The translations under genes were made by a program, and so were the position numbers. Positions 16,797 through 24,267 of a stretch of 64,000 nt of DNA are shown here, one piece after another. The stretch lies in NCBI RefSeq assembly GCF_022760925.1, contig NZ_JAKTNT010000002.1, positions 124,001 to 188,000 on the forward strand, read 5' to 3'. This stretch comes from Thermus hydrothermalis (GTDB lineage: Bacteria > Deinococcota > Deinococci > Deinococcales > Thermaceae). Position 1 is the first letter of the stretch, and each line of letters starts with the position of its first letter. Under the pieces are notes generated by a model that had not been told where the DNA came from, did not search any database, and was given only the letters and a program-made list of their open reading frames with translations.

Positions 16797-17840
16797 TCAC
16801 CTCCTGGGCCGGGCCACCATGGTGAGGGTGGCCTCGAGGCGCCGCCCCTCCCGCCAAAGGGTGAGGCGCACCCGGTCCCCGGGGCGGAAGCGGGCGATGA
16901 GCCGCACCACCTCCGCCTTGTCCTTCACCGCCTTGCCGTTCACCGCCAGGATCACGTCCCCCAGGGCCAAAAGCCTTCCTTGGGCGTCCCGCTGGGCTCC
17001 CCGGAGGCCCGCCCGGGCGGCGGGGCTTCCCGGCTCCACCCGGTCCACCATGGCCCCTTGGGTGGTGGTGAGGCCCACCGCCCTAAGGAGCACGGGGGGA
17101 AGCTCGTCCAGGCTCACCAGGCTCGCCCCGAGCCACCCCCTTTGCGGGATGCCGAAGCGCTCCAGGTCCTGGACGCTCTGGGCGGCGAGCTCCGCCGGGA
17201 TGGCCACCCCGATCCCCCCCACCCCGGATGGCCCCCCCACCACGTCCGCCACCACCCCCACCACCTCCCCCTGGAGGTTCAGAAGGGGGCTTCCCGAGTT
17301 GCCCACGGTGAGGGGGGCGTCCGTGAAGAGGTACTCCCCCACCTCGGCCCCGAGGCTCGGGTCGGGGGTGGGGACCTCGAGGGGGCCAATTCCCGAGAGG
17401 ATCCCGTAGGAGGCCAGGGGCCCCTGGCCATAGGGGAAGCCCACCAACACCACCCCCATCCCCAAGGGAAGGCTCGCCGTGGGCGTTTTGCTAAAGGAGA
17501 GGACCCCTGGGGCCTGGACCCCTTTCACCGTGAGGAGGGCCAGGTCAATCCCCGGGTCCACGGCGAAGCGCTCCGCCGGGAAGGTGCGCCCGTCCGTGAG
17601 GCGCACGGTGAGGTCTTGGAGGTCCTGGACCACGTGGTAGTTGGTCACCACCCGGAAGGGGCTCACGAAGAAGCCCGTGCCCACCACCTGGTCCTCCCCG
17701 GGGGCGGTGGGGGTGCCCTGGATGCGGACCACGGCCGGCAGGGCCTTCTTGATCACCTGGCTTCGCGCCACCTCCTCGGGGGAGGTGAGGCGTTGGCCGA
17801 AGGCGGTGAAGAGGAGGAGGGCCAGGAGGGCGAGGCGCAT
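16797..17840 (-). CDS. Exported HtrA/DegP-like trypsin-type serine protease with one PDZ domain
   Basis: 347 residues with an N-terminal signal peptide or anchor (RLALLALLLFTAFG). The catalytic triad is His69 (TNYHVV), Asp99 (PGIDLALL) and Ser182 (TVGNSGSPLL; family GNSGG with the last Gly as Ser). A single PDZ domain follows from about residue 235, with GWLGASL and the DVILAVNGKAV core near 305. One PDZ makes it DegS-like in architecture; a role in envelope protein quality control is the family expectation. It starts 4 nt after argS. Confidence 0.9.
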   Translation of the reverse strand: MRLALLALLLFTAFGQRLTSPEEVARSQVIKKALPAVVRIQGTPTAPGEDQVVGTGFFVSPFRVVTNYHVVQDLQDLTVRLTDGRTFPAERFAVDPGIDLALLTVKGVQAPGVLSFSKTPTASLPLGMGVVLVGFPYGQGPLASYGILSGIGPLEVPTPDPSLGAEVGEYLFTDAPLTVGNSGSPLLNLQGEVVGVVADVVGGPSGVGGIGVAIPAELAAQSVQDLERFGIPQRGWLGASLVSLDELPPVLLRAVGLTTTQGAMVDRVEPGSPAARAGLRGAQRDAQGRLLALGDVILAVNGKAVKDKAEVVRLIARFRPGDRVRLTLWREGRRLEATLTMVARPRR

Positions 17841-17844
17841 GGCC

Positions 17845-19623
17845 TTACATTACCTCGGGGGCGGGGATGCCGAGGAGGCCCAGGCCCGCCCTTAGGGTTT
17901 CCTGGAGGCGGAGGACCAGGCCGAGGCGGAGCTCCCTCAGGCCCTTGGGGGCGGTGAGGACGGGGGTGGCGGCCTTGCCCCCTTCCTTGGCGTTGTAGTA
18001 GGCGTTCCAGGCCGCCGAGAGGTCCAGGAGGTACTGGGCGAGGACGTGGGGGGTCTTCTCCTCCGCCGCCTCCAAGACCGCCTCCTCAAAGTCCAAAAGG
18101 CTTAGGGCCAGGGCCCGTTCGTAGGGGGTGGCCTGGGCGAGGTCCGGCTCGCCCCACGCCTCCGCCTTGCGCAGGATGCTGTGGGCCCGGGCGTGGGCGT
18201 ACTGGATGTAGGGCCCCGTGTCCCCGTCAAAGGAGAGGGCTTCGCTGTAGCGGAAGTCAATCTGCTTCTTGGGCTCCGTCTTCACCATGGCGAAGCGGAT
18301 GGCCCCGAGGGCCACCATTCCCGCCGCCTCCTCCTTGGCGGGGTGCTCGGGGTTTTTCTCCTCAATGATGGCTAAGGCCCTGCGCTTCGCCTCCTCCAGC
18401 ACCTCGTCCACGCTCACCGCCACGCCCTTCCTTCCCGACATCTGCTTGCCCTCCAGGAGCACCGTTTCATACGCCAGGTGGAAAGCCCCTTGGGCGAGCT
18501 CGGGGTGGCCCACCAGGGCCAAGGCGGCCCGCACCAGGGCCTGGGGGTGGCTTTGGCGGACGTCAATGACGTTGATGGTCTCCCGGGCCCTGGGGGTGTA
18601 GGCCTCCCCCTCGGGGGCGCTCGTCCTCAGGCCGGGGTAGAAGGGGTTCTCGTAGGGGCGGAAGCGAAGGCCCTCCAGAAGCCCCATCTTCCAAAACTGG
18701 AAGGCGATGTCCTTGGCGTAGTAGGTGGCGGCGCCCCCGGAGCGCACCAGGACGAAGTAGGGGTCCTCGAGGCCCGGGATGAAGGGGCTGGCGTCCATGA
18801 CCAGGGCCCCGGCGTACTTCCCCTCCTGGGGGCGGAAAACGTAAGGGCTCCCTTCCAAAAGGGCCAAGGCCTTGCCCAAAAGCCCCGCCCGCACGATGTC
18901 CGACTCCCAGACCAGGAGGTCGTAGTGGGCGTTCAGGGCGCGCATGGTGGCGAGCTGGGCCAGGAGGATGCGGTTCACCTCTTCCCTCAGTTCCCCCCGC
19001 TCCAGGGCGTGGAGGACCTCTTCTATGCCGGGCTGGAGCTTTTCGTACTCGGGGTCTTGGTGGAGGCGCACGTAGGCCCTGCCGGCGAAGTGGTCGTACT
19101 TCTCCTTCCCGTCCCAGGTGAGGCCGTAGTGCCTGAGGGCGAAGAGGGTTTCCGCCGCTTGGCGCCCGGTGTCGTCAATGTAGTTGAGGACCAGGACCTC
19201 CCGCCCGGCGAAGGCCAGGATGCGGGCCAAGGCGTCCCCTAGGGCGATGTTCCTCAGGTGGCCCACGTGGAGCTCCTTGTTGGGGTTCACGGAGGTGTGC
19301 TCAATGAGCACCAGGCCCTCCCTCTTGGGGAAGGGCCGTTTCTCCTTTAGGGCTTCCTTCAGGAGGTCCTCCGTGCGCAGGCGGAAGTTCAGGTACCCCC
19401 CCACGGGGATGGCCTCCTCCACGAAGGGGGGAAGCTTCAGGCGTCCTTGGAGCTCCTCGGCGATGGCCTGGGGGGGCTTCTTGAGCTCCTTGGCCAGGGC
19501 GAAGAGGGGGACCCCGTAGTCCCCGGGCTTGTCCTTGGGGGCCCGGGCCACCTTGAGCCTCAGGTCCAGGCCCATCTCCTTCAGGGCTTCGTGAATGGCC
19601 TCTTCCAGGGCGCGGCGCACCAT
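17845..19623 (-). CDS. argS: Arginyl-tRNA synthetase
   Basis: 592 residues, class Ia. The N-terminal additional domain (residues about 1-75) precedes the HIGH-equivalent HVGHLRN in SVNPNKELHVGHLRNIALGD near residue 118. The KMSK-equivalent is KQMSGRKGVAV near 395 and the C-terminal DALR domain ends with AGLGLLGIPAPEVM. It heads an operon with the protease, the two kinases and murE (gaps of 4, 3, 1 and -4 nt). A TATGAT box at 19633-19638 (minus) lies 9 nt before the ATG. Confidence 0.96.
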   Translation of the reverse strand: MVRRALEEAIHEALKEMGLDLRLKVARAPKDKPGDYGVPLFALAKELKKPPQAIAEELQGRLKLPPFVEEAIPVGGYLNFRLRTEDLLKEALKEKRPFPKREGLVLIEHTSVNPNKELHVGHLRNIALGDALARILAFAGREVLVLNYIDDTGRQAAETLFALRHYGLTWDGKEKYDHFAGRAYVRLHQDPEYEKLQPGIEEVLHALERGELREEVNRILLAQLATMRALNAHYDLLVWESDIVRAGLLGKALALLEGSPYVFRPQEGKYAGALVMDASPFIPGLEDPYFVLVRSGGAATYYAKDIAFQFWKMGLLEGLRFRPYENPFYPGLRTSAPEGEAYTPRARETINVIDVRQSHPQALVRAALALVGHPELAQGAFHLAYETVLLEGKQMSGRKGVAVSVDEVLEEAKRRALAIIEEKNPEHPAKEEAAGMVALGAIRFAMVKTEPKKQIDFRYSEALSFDGDTGPYIQYAHARAHSILRKAEAWGEPDLAQATPYERALALSLLDFEEAVLEAAEEKTPHVLAQYLLDLSAAWNAYYNAKEGGKAATPVLTAPKGLRELRLGLVLRLQETLRAGLGLLGIPAPEVM

Positions 19624-19632
19624 CAGGGCCCC

Positions 19633-19638
19633 ATCATA
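19633..19638 (-). promoter_or_regulatory. -10 box of the argS operon
   Basis: TATGAT on the minus strand, 9 nt before ATG 19623, slightly longer than the 6-8 nt gaps elsewhere. Confidence 0.4.
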
Positions 19639-19687
19639 AGGGTTTCTCCCCGGGGTGGGGCCTTTGGGGCCAACGAGAAGGGGGCGG

Positions 19688-21466
19688 CTACGCCCGGTCC
19701 GGGTGCGCTTCCCCTAGGGCGGCCTTGAGGGCCTCCGCCGCCTTCCGGTTCATCCCCGGCAGGCGGGCGAGCTCCTCTAGGGGGGCTTCCCGTAGGGCCC
19801 TAAGCCCCCCGTAGCGCTCCAAGAGCGCCCGCCGCCTCGCCTCCCCGATGCCGGGGATCCCCTCCAGCACCCTAAGAAGCTCCCGGCTCCGCTCCTTCTG
19901 GTGCTGCTTAAGGCCGTTTTGGTGGGCCTCGTCCCGTAGGTGGATGAGGAGCCTGAGGGCGGGGTGGGTGAGGGGGAGGCGGATCTCCCGCCCTTCAGGG
20001 GTCACGAGGACCTCCTCCCTCTTGGCAAGCCCCACCAGGGGGAGGCTGAGCCCCGCCCTTTCCAAGGCCCGCTCTGCCGCCCGCACCTGGCCCAGGCCCC
20101 CGTCTATGAGGAGGAGGTCGGGGAGGGGCATCTCCTTCAGGCTTCCCGTGTAGCGGCGGTAGACGCCTTCCTCCATGGCCTGGTAGTCGTCGTTCCCCGC
20201 CCTTAGGCGCATGCGGCGGTACTCCTGGCGCTTGGGCTTGCCCCCTTCAAAGACCGCCAGGGAGAAGATGCGGGCCTGGCCCTGGAGGTGGCTCACGTCG
20301 TAGGCCTCTATGCGGAAGGGGCGGGTGGGCAGGGCGAGGAGGTCCTGGAGGGCCTTCAGGGCGGGGTGGTCTCCCCGGCGCTCCCGGGCCTTGAGCTCGG
20401 TTTCCAGGGTGAGGCGGGCGTTCCTTTCGGCGAACTCCAACAGCCTCGCCTTCTCCCCCCGCTGGGGCACCCGGACCTCCACCTTCCGGCCGGCCCGGCG
20501 GCGGAGGAGGGCTTCCAGCCCGGAGAGGTCCTCCAAGGGAAAGGGGAGGAGGACGAGGGGGGGGAGGGGGGAAGCGGTGAGGTAGTGGTCCCGGAGGAAG
20601 GCCCAGAGGATCTCCTCGTCCGTGGCCTCCTCCTTCTCCACCACCCGGCTGATGCGGCCCAAGACCCTCCCCCCCCTCACCTGGAAAAGCTGTACCACGG
20701 CCAGGGCCCCCGCCCGGGCCAGGCCCAGGAAGTCCAAATCCCCAAGCTCCGGGTCAAAGGCCTGCTGGCTCGTGGCGAAGAAGGCCCTTAGGGCCTCTAT
20801 CTGGTCCCGGATCTCCGCCGCCCGCTCAAACTCTAGCTTTTGGGCCGCCTCCCGCATCTGGGCCTCGAGGCGGGCCAAAAGCCAGTCCACCTTCCCCTCT
20901 AAAACCGCCTCCACCTGGCGCACCACCTCCCGGTAGGCCTCGAGGTCCGCCTTGCCCACGCAAGGGGCGAGGCAACGCCCCATGCTGTGGTTCAAGCAGG
21001 GGTAGCGCCTCCGCCGCATGGGGTAGCCCGAGTTCTTGCGCAAGGGGAAGAGGCGGTCAATGAGGGTCTTGATGCGCCTTAGGGCCCCCGCCTCGGGGAA
21101 GGGCCCAAAGTACTTGGCCCCGTCCTCCTCCACCCGCCGCACCACCAGGAGGGTGGGGAAGGGCTCGCGGGTGAGCTTGAGGAAGGGGTAGTGCTTGTCG
21201 TCCTTGAGGAGGACGTTGTAGGGGGGGCGGTGGGCCTTGATGAGGTTGGCCTCGAGGAGAAGGGCCTCCACCTCGTCCCGGGTGGCGATGAACTCCAGGG
21301 CCGTGGCCTCCTGGGCGATGCGCTGGGCCTTGCCCTCGGCGTGGAAGTAGCTTCTGACCCGGCCCCTCAAGCTCTTGGCCTTGCCCACATAGAGCACCTC
21401 GTCCCCCCGCTTCCAGAGGTAGACCCCGGGGGCTTCGGGAAGGGGGGGAAGTTCCTCGGGCCGCAC
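19688..21466 (-). CDS. uvrC: Excinuclease ABC subunit C
   Basis: 592 residues from GTG 21466. UvrC makes both incisions in nucleotide excision repair. The GIY-YIG domain is at the N-terminus (GVYLWKRGDEVLYVGKAKSLRGRVRSYF split by a short loop), a UVR coiled segment (AQKLEFERAAEIRDQIEAL) lies near 200-220, an RNase H-like C-terminal nuclease includes EAYDVSHLQG and LLIDGGLGQV, and a helix-hairpin-helix pair ends the protein (IPGIGEARRRALL). An ATG at 21475 would add three residues but overlaps a TACAAT -10 box (21474-21479); the GTG lies 7 nt after it. uvrA is at 36-39 kb. Confidence 0.95.
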   Translation of the reverse strand: MRPEELPPLPEAPGVYLWKRGDEVLYVGKAKSLRGRVRSYFHAEGKAQRIAQEATALEFIATRDEVEALLLEANLIKAHRPPYNVLLKDDKHYPFLKLTREPFPTLLVVRRVEEDGAKYFGPFPEAGALRRIKTLIDRLFPLRKNSGYPMRRRRYPCLNHSMGRCLAPCVGKADLEAYREVVRQVEAVLEGKVDWLLARLEAQMREAAQKLEFERAAEIRDQIEALRAFFATSQQAFDPELGDLDFLGLARAGALAVVQLFQVRGGRVLGRISRVVEKEEATDEEILWAFLRDHYLTASPLPPLVLLPFPLEDLSGLEALLRRRAGRKVEVRVPQRGEKARLLEFAERNARLTLETELKARERRGDHPALKALQDLLALPTRPFRIEAYDVSHLQGQARIFSLAVFEGGKPKRQEYRRMRLRAGNDDYQAMEEGVYRRYTGSLKEMPLPDLLLIDGGLGQVRAAERALERAGLSLPLVGLAKREEVLVTPEGREIRLPLTHPALRLLIHLRDEAHQNGLKQHQKERSRELLRVLEGIPGIGEARRRALLERYGGLRALREAPLEELARLPGMNRKAAEALKAALGEAHPDRA

Positions 21467-21473
21467 AAATCCC

Positions 21474-21483
21474 ATTGTAGAGT
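21474..21483. promoter_or_regulatory. Overlapping divergent -10 boxes of uvrC and the dipeptidase
   Basis: Minus strand TACAAT (21474-21479), 7 nt from the uvrC GTG; plus strand TAGAGT (21478-21483), 6 nt from ATG 21490. The two boxes share 2 bp, so both promoters probably cannot be melted at once. Confidence 0.5.
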
Positions 21484-21489
21484 TTCCCC

Positions 21490-22452
21490 ATGGAGCCCGT
21501 CATGGTGGACGCCCACCTGGACCTGGCCTACAACGTTCGGGCCCTGGGCCGGGACCTGACCCTTCCCCTCGAGGCCCTTCGGGCGGAAGACCCCCACCCC
21601 GACACCCCCCTGGTCACCCTCCCGAGCCTGAAGGAAGCGGGGGTGGCGGTGGCCTTTGCCACCCTCTTCACTGACCCTCGGGAAGGGGGAAGGGAGGACT
21701 GGCTGGAAGAGGTCTACGCCCAGCTCGCCCTCTACGAGGCTTGGGAGGAGCGGGGCCTGGTGCGCCTCCTGCGGGAGGGGAAAGACCTCGCCCTTCACCT
21801 CGCCCGCTACCCGGAAGACGGCGTCCTGGGGCTCGTCCTCCTCCTGGAGGGAGCCCACGCCCTGGAAACCCCCGAGGACCTCCTTCCCCTTAGGGAAAGG
21901 GGCCTAAGGCTCCTTTCCCTCACCTGGGCCACGCAGAACCCCTACGCCGGGGGGAACGCCGAGGAGGGGCCCCTCACGGAGCAGGGGAGGGCCCTCCTCC
22001 GGGAGATGGAGCGGCTTGGGGTGGCCCTGGACCTCTCCCACCTGGCGGAGGAGGCGGCCTGGGAGGCCCTTGGGGCCTATGGGGGGCCGGTCTGCGCCAC
22101 CCACGCCAACTGCCGCGCCCTCTGCCCAAGCCCCCGGCACCTCTCCGATGCCCTTCTTCGGGCCTTAGGGGAAAGGGGCGGGGTCTTGGGCCTCGTGCCC
22201 TTCAACGCCTTCCTGGACCCGGGCTGGCGGCGGGGGATGGCAAGGCTTCCCCTGGAGGCCTTCCTCCGCCACAAGGCCCATGCGGAAAGCCTCCTCGGGC
22301 CCAAGGGCGTGGGCCTCGGCACGGACTGGGACGGAGGGTTTGGCCTTCAGGCCACCCCCCTCGGCCTGGAGCGCCACCGGGACCTCAGGGCCTTAGGGGA
22401 TGCGGGCTTCTTGGGCGGGAACTGGCTGGCCTGGCTAGCTACCTGGTTCTAG
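21490..22452 (+). CDS. Membrane dipeptidase (peptidase M19 / renal dipeptidase family)
   Basis: 320 residues, an amidohydrolase-fold zinc dipeptidase that cleaves dipeptides, including D-amino-acid-containing ones. The N-terminal metal motif is VDAHLDLAYN (HxD), the bridging Glu is in VLLLEGAHAL, and histidine ligands appear in CATHANCRAL; the C-terminal GLGTDWDGGFG is the conserved Asp loop. It lacks a signal peptide, so it is probably cytoplasmic. The ATG lies 6 nt after a TAGAGT box. The 3' end overlaps the convergent thioesterase gene by 18 nt. Confidence 0.9.
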   Translation: MEPVMVDAHLDLAYNVRALGRDLTLPLEALRAEDPHPDTPLVTLPSLKEAGVAVAFATLFTDPREGGREDWLEEVYAQLALYEAWEERGLVRLLREGKDLALHLARYPEDGVLGLVLLLEGAHALETPEDLLPLRERGLRLLSLTWATQNPYAGGNAEEGPLTEQGRALLREMERLGVALDLSHLAEEAAWEALGAYGGPVCATHANCRALCPSPRHLSDALLRALGERGGVLGLVPFNAFLDPGWRRGMARLPLEAFLRHKAHAESLLGPKGVGLGTDWDGGFGLQATPLGLERHRDLRALGDAGFLGGNWLAWLATWF

Positions 22453-22839
22453 GGGCACCACCGCCAGGGTGCACCGGCTTGCGGCGACTAAGCGCTCCTC
22501 CTCGTCGTAAACCTTCACCTCCCAGACCTGGGTGGTGCGGCCCACGTGCAGGGGCCGGCCCACGGCCCGGATCACCCCGCTTTGCTTCTTGCGGATGTGG
22601 TTGCAGTTGATCTCCAGGCCGAAGGCGGCGTGCCCTGGGGGGCAGTTGAGGAACCCCCCCACGCTGGCCACGCTTTCCGCCAGGGCCACCGTGGCTCCCC
22701 CGTGGAGGAAGCCAAAGGGCTGGTGGACCTTGGGGGTCACCGCCAGCTCCGCCACCACCTCCTCGGGGGTGAGCTTCAGGTAGCGCACCCCGAGGGTTTG
22801 GTCCAGGGTTTCCCTCTGCAAGAAGGCGGGAAGCTCCAT
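22435..22839 (-). CDS. PaaI/YbdB-family hotdog-fold thioesterase
   Basis: 134 residues, a standard single hotdog domain. The conserved FGFLHGGATVALAES carries the HGG and downstream catalytic-loop residues of PaaI-type acyl-CoA thioesterases; GLEINCNHIRK and VWEVKVYDEEERLVAASR are the usual following strands. The start is ATG 22839, 7 nt after a TATACT box; the long upstream open frame lies in the antisense of the next genes and is not used. Acyl substrate is unknown; the acyl-CoA synthetase at 28-30 kb is a possible metabolic partner but not a neighbour. Confidence 0.9.
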   Translation of the reverse strand: MELPAFLQRETLDQTLGVRYLKLTPEEVVAELAVTPKVHQPFGFLHGGATVALAESVASVGGFLNCPPGHAAFGLEINCNHIRKKQSGVIRAVGRPLHVGRTTQVWEVKVYDEEERLVAASRCTLAVVPLEPGS

Positions 22840-22846
22840 GGCCTGG

Positions 22847-22854
22847 AGTATAAA
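22847..22854. promoter_or_regulatory. Interlocked divergent -10 boxes (thioesterase / alpha-beta protein)
   Basis: The 8-bp string AGTATAAA contains TATACT on the minus strand (22847-22852, 7 nt from ATG 22839) and TATAAA on the plus strand (22849-22854, 6 nt from GTG 22861). Starts are only 21 bp apart. Confidence 0.6.
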
Positions 22855-22860
22855 GGGGGG

Positions 22861-23487
22861 GTGGGCGAGGTGCGGCTCTTTCCCGGCCTTCTCTCCCCCC
22901 CGGCGGGGCTGGACTTCCTCAGGCTTCCGGCGGAGGAGGGGCTTCACCTGGTGGCCTTCGGGGAGGGGGCCCTCGAGGCCTTGCGGGTGGCCTTCCAGGA
23001 GGAGGCCAAGAGCCTCGTGCTCCTTTCCCCCATCCTCCGGCGGGATGCCCTTCTCACCGCCAAGCTGAAGGCCCTTCGCTTCGGCCTGGAAAGGGGCGGG
23101 GTGGAGGGGTTTGCCACCATCGGGCGGGCTCTTTTCTTTGGCCCCCTGGCGGCGGGAAGCGAGGAGGTCTTCCAGGTGTGGCGGGAGGGCCTGAGCGAGG
23201 AGGGGGTGCGGGCCTGGCTGGAGCGGCTGGAGGGCCTTGGGGACGAAAGGCGCTGGCTCAGGGGCACGAAGGCCCGGGTCCTGGTGGTCCAAGGCGCCCT
23301 GGACGCCTTCACCCCGCCCCACCACGGCCAGGAGGTGGCGGACTTCGCCAAGGGGGAGGCTTTGCGCTTCAGCGTGGAGGAAGCGGGCCACCTGGTGCCT
23401 TGGGAGGCCCTGGAGGAGGTGCGCTCCTTGGTGGCGGACTTCCTCCTTGGGGAAAGCTTCCGGCTTCCCGGGGGGCTTGCCCTATGA
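22861..23487 (+). CDS. Alpha/beta-hydrolase-like protein lacking the nucleophile Ser
   Basis: 208 residues from GTG 22861. The C-terminal half is recognisable alpha/beta hydrolase: RVLVVQGALDAFTPP supplies the acid Asp and EEAGHLVPWEALEEV the catalytic His. The nucleophile elbow, expected as GxSxG, reads LVAFGEGAL with Gly34 in place of Ser, so ordinary hydrolase chemistry is not possible. The N-terminal beta strands normally before the elbow are missing, since the elbow lies only 30 residues from the start. The upstream reading frame is antisense to the thioesterase and is ignored. It overlaps the next gene by ATGA and may act with it. Confidence 0.75.
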   Translation: MGEVRLFPGLLSPPAGLDFLRLPAEEGLHLVAFGEGALEALRVAFQEEAKSLVLLSPILRRDALLTAKLKALRFGLERGGVEGFATIGRALFFGPLAAGSEEVFQVWREGLSEEGVRAWLERLEGLGDERRWLRGTKARVLVVQGALDAFTPPHHGQEVADFAKGEALRFSVEEAGHLVPWEALEEVRSLVADFLLGESFRLPGGLAL

Positions 23488-23849
23488 GGCGGAGGGGCTA
23501 CCTGCACCTTTACGGGCTTCCCCTGGTCTTTGAGCGGGTGGGGAAGGGTCCGCCCGTCCTCCTCCTCGCCGAGGAGGCCTCCCGCTGGCCCGAGGACCTC
23601 CCCGAGGGGTACACCTTCTACCTCCTGGACCTCCCGGGCCACGGGCGCACGGGAGGCCCCCCCATGGCTCCGGAGGAGCTCGCCGAGTACGTGGTGGGCT
23701 TCCTGGTCATGCTCAACCTGGGCTCGCCCCCCATCCTCACCCGGGGCTTGGGGGAGGCGGTGGGGAGGGTGCTCGCCGAGCGGGGCTATCGGGTGTTCCC
23801 TGGGGGTAATCTCACAACAACCTTGTCAAAAGCGTTTAGCGTTTTGTAG
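23484..23849 (+). CDS. Short alpha/beta-fold protein, N-terminal half of a hydrolase-like domain
   Basis: 121 residues, coupled to the preceding gene through ATGA. It resembles the first half of an alpha/beta hydrolase: GKGPPVLLLAEEASRW then FYLLDLPGHGRTGGPP (the DLPGHG block). The elbow position reads ILTRGLGEA, i.e. GxSxG with Gly88 for Ser, matching the defect in its neighbour. After about residue 107 (FPGG) the sequence turns to NLTTTLSKAFSVL, encoded by A/T-rich DNA at 23808-23849 unlike the gene body, so the C-terminus may have been replaced by a rearrangement. Function unknown. Confidence 0.65.
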   Translation: MRRRGYLHLYGLPLVFERVGKGPPVLLLAEEASRWPEDLPEGYTFYLLDLPGHGRTGGPPMAPEELAEYVVGFLVMLNLGSPPILTRGLGEAVGRVLAERGYRVFPGGNLTTTLSKAFSVL

Positions 23850-23852
23850 GAT
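23823..23852 (+). promoter_or_regulatory. Promoter of the small beta-barrel gene
   Basis: TTGTCA at 23823-23828, 18-nt spacer, TAGGAT at 23847-23852, then 7 nt to GTG 23860. It overlaps the 3' end and stop of the preceding gene. Confidence 0.55.
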
Positions 23853-23859
23853 TTTGGCG

Positions 23860-24267
23860 GTGGCCCTGGGCTTGGCCTCGGTCCAGTTTTCCTTGGAGAA
23901 CCGAAAGCCCTCCTTGGCCCTTGTGGGCGGTACCCAGGGCTTTGGGGCGGAGCTTTCCTGGCACTGCCTCCTCTTCCAGCCCCCGGTGGGGGAGGTCCGG
24001 CTCGCCCTGGACGTGGCGTATACCGTGGGCGGTGCCTGGAACGGCGCTCTCCTCTTCCGCTACCTTTACCCCGTGGCGGAGGGGCTCAAGGCTGGCGTGG
24101 GCCTGGGGGCGGTCTTTCCCGGGTTTAGCGAAGCCAAGTTCTACTTCCGCGCCGACGCCGAGTACGACCTGAAGGCGGCCCTGGGGGCTCCCCTCTTCCT
24201 GGGCGGGGACGTGGGGCTTGCCGGCGGGGTCTTGGCCGCCCAGATGAAGCTCGGCTACCGCTTCTAG
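23860..24267 (+). CDS. Small predicted beta-barrel / outer-membrane-like protein
   Basis: 135 residues from GTG 23860, chosen because it lies 7 nt after a TAGGAT box; a TTG at 23854 is too close to that box. The frame stays open upstream and would encode RILAVALGLASVQ, which looks like the core of a signal peptide, so the true start may be further upstream or lost. The rest alternates hydrophobic and polar residues in glycine-bounded strands (FGAELSWHCLLF, GALLFRYLYPV, LKAGVGLGAVFPG) and ends in Phe (MKLGYRF), a typical barrel C-terminus. No family recognised. Stop interlocks with truD. Confidence 0.55.
   Translation: MALGLASVQFSLENRKPSLALVGGTQGFGAELSWHCLLFQPPVGEVRLALDVAYTVGGAWNGALLFRYLYPVAEGLKAGVGLGAVFPGFSEAKFYFRADAEYDLKAALGAPLFLGGDVGLAGGVLAAQMKLGYRF

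Noticed and set aside
21490-22839. Possible operon of dipeptidase with the alpha/beta proteins
   Set aside because: The thioesterase on the opposite strand lies between them and the alpha/beta gene has its own -10 box.
22546-22860. Longer reading of the first alpha/beta-like protein
   Set aside because: This part is antisense to the thioesterase gene and its composition (Gly/His/Pro-rich) is that of a shadow frame.
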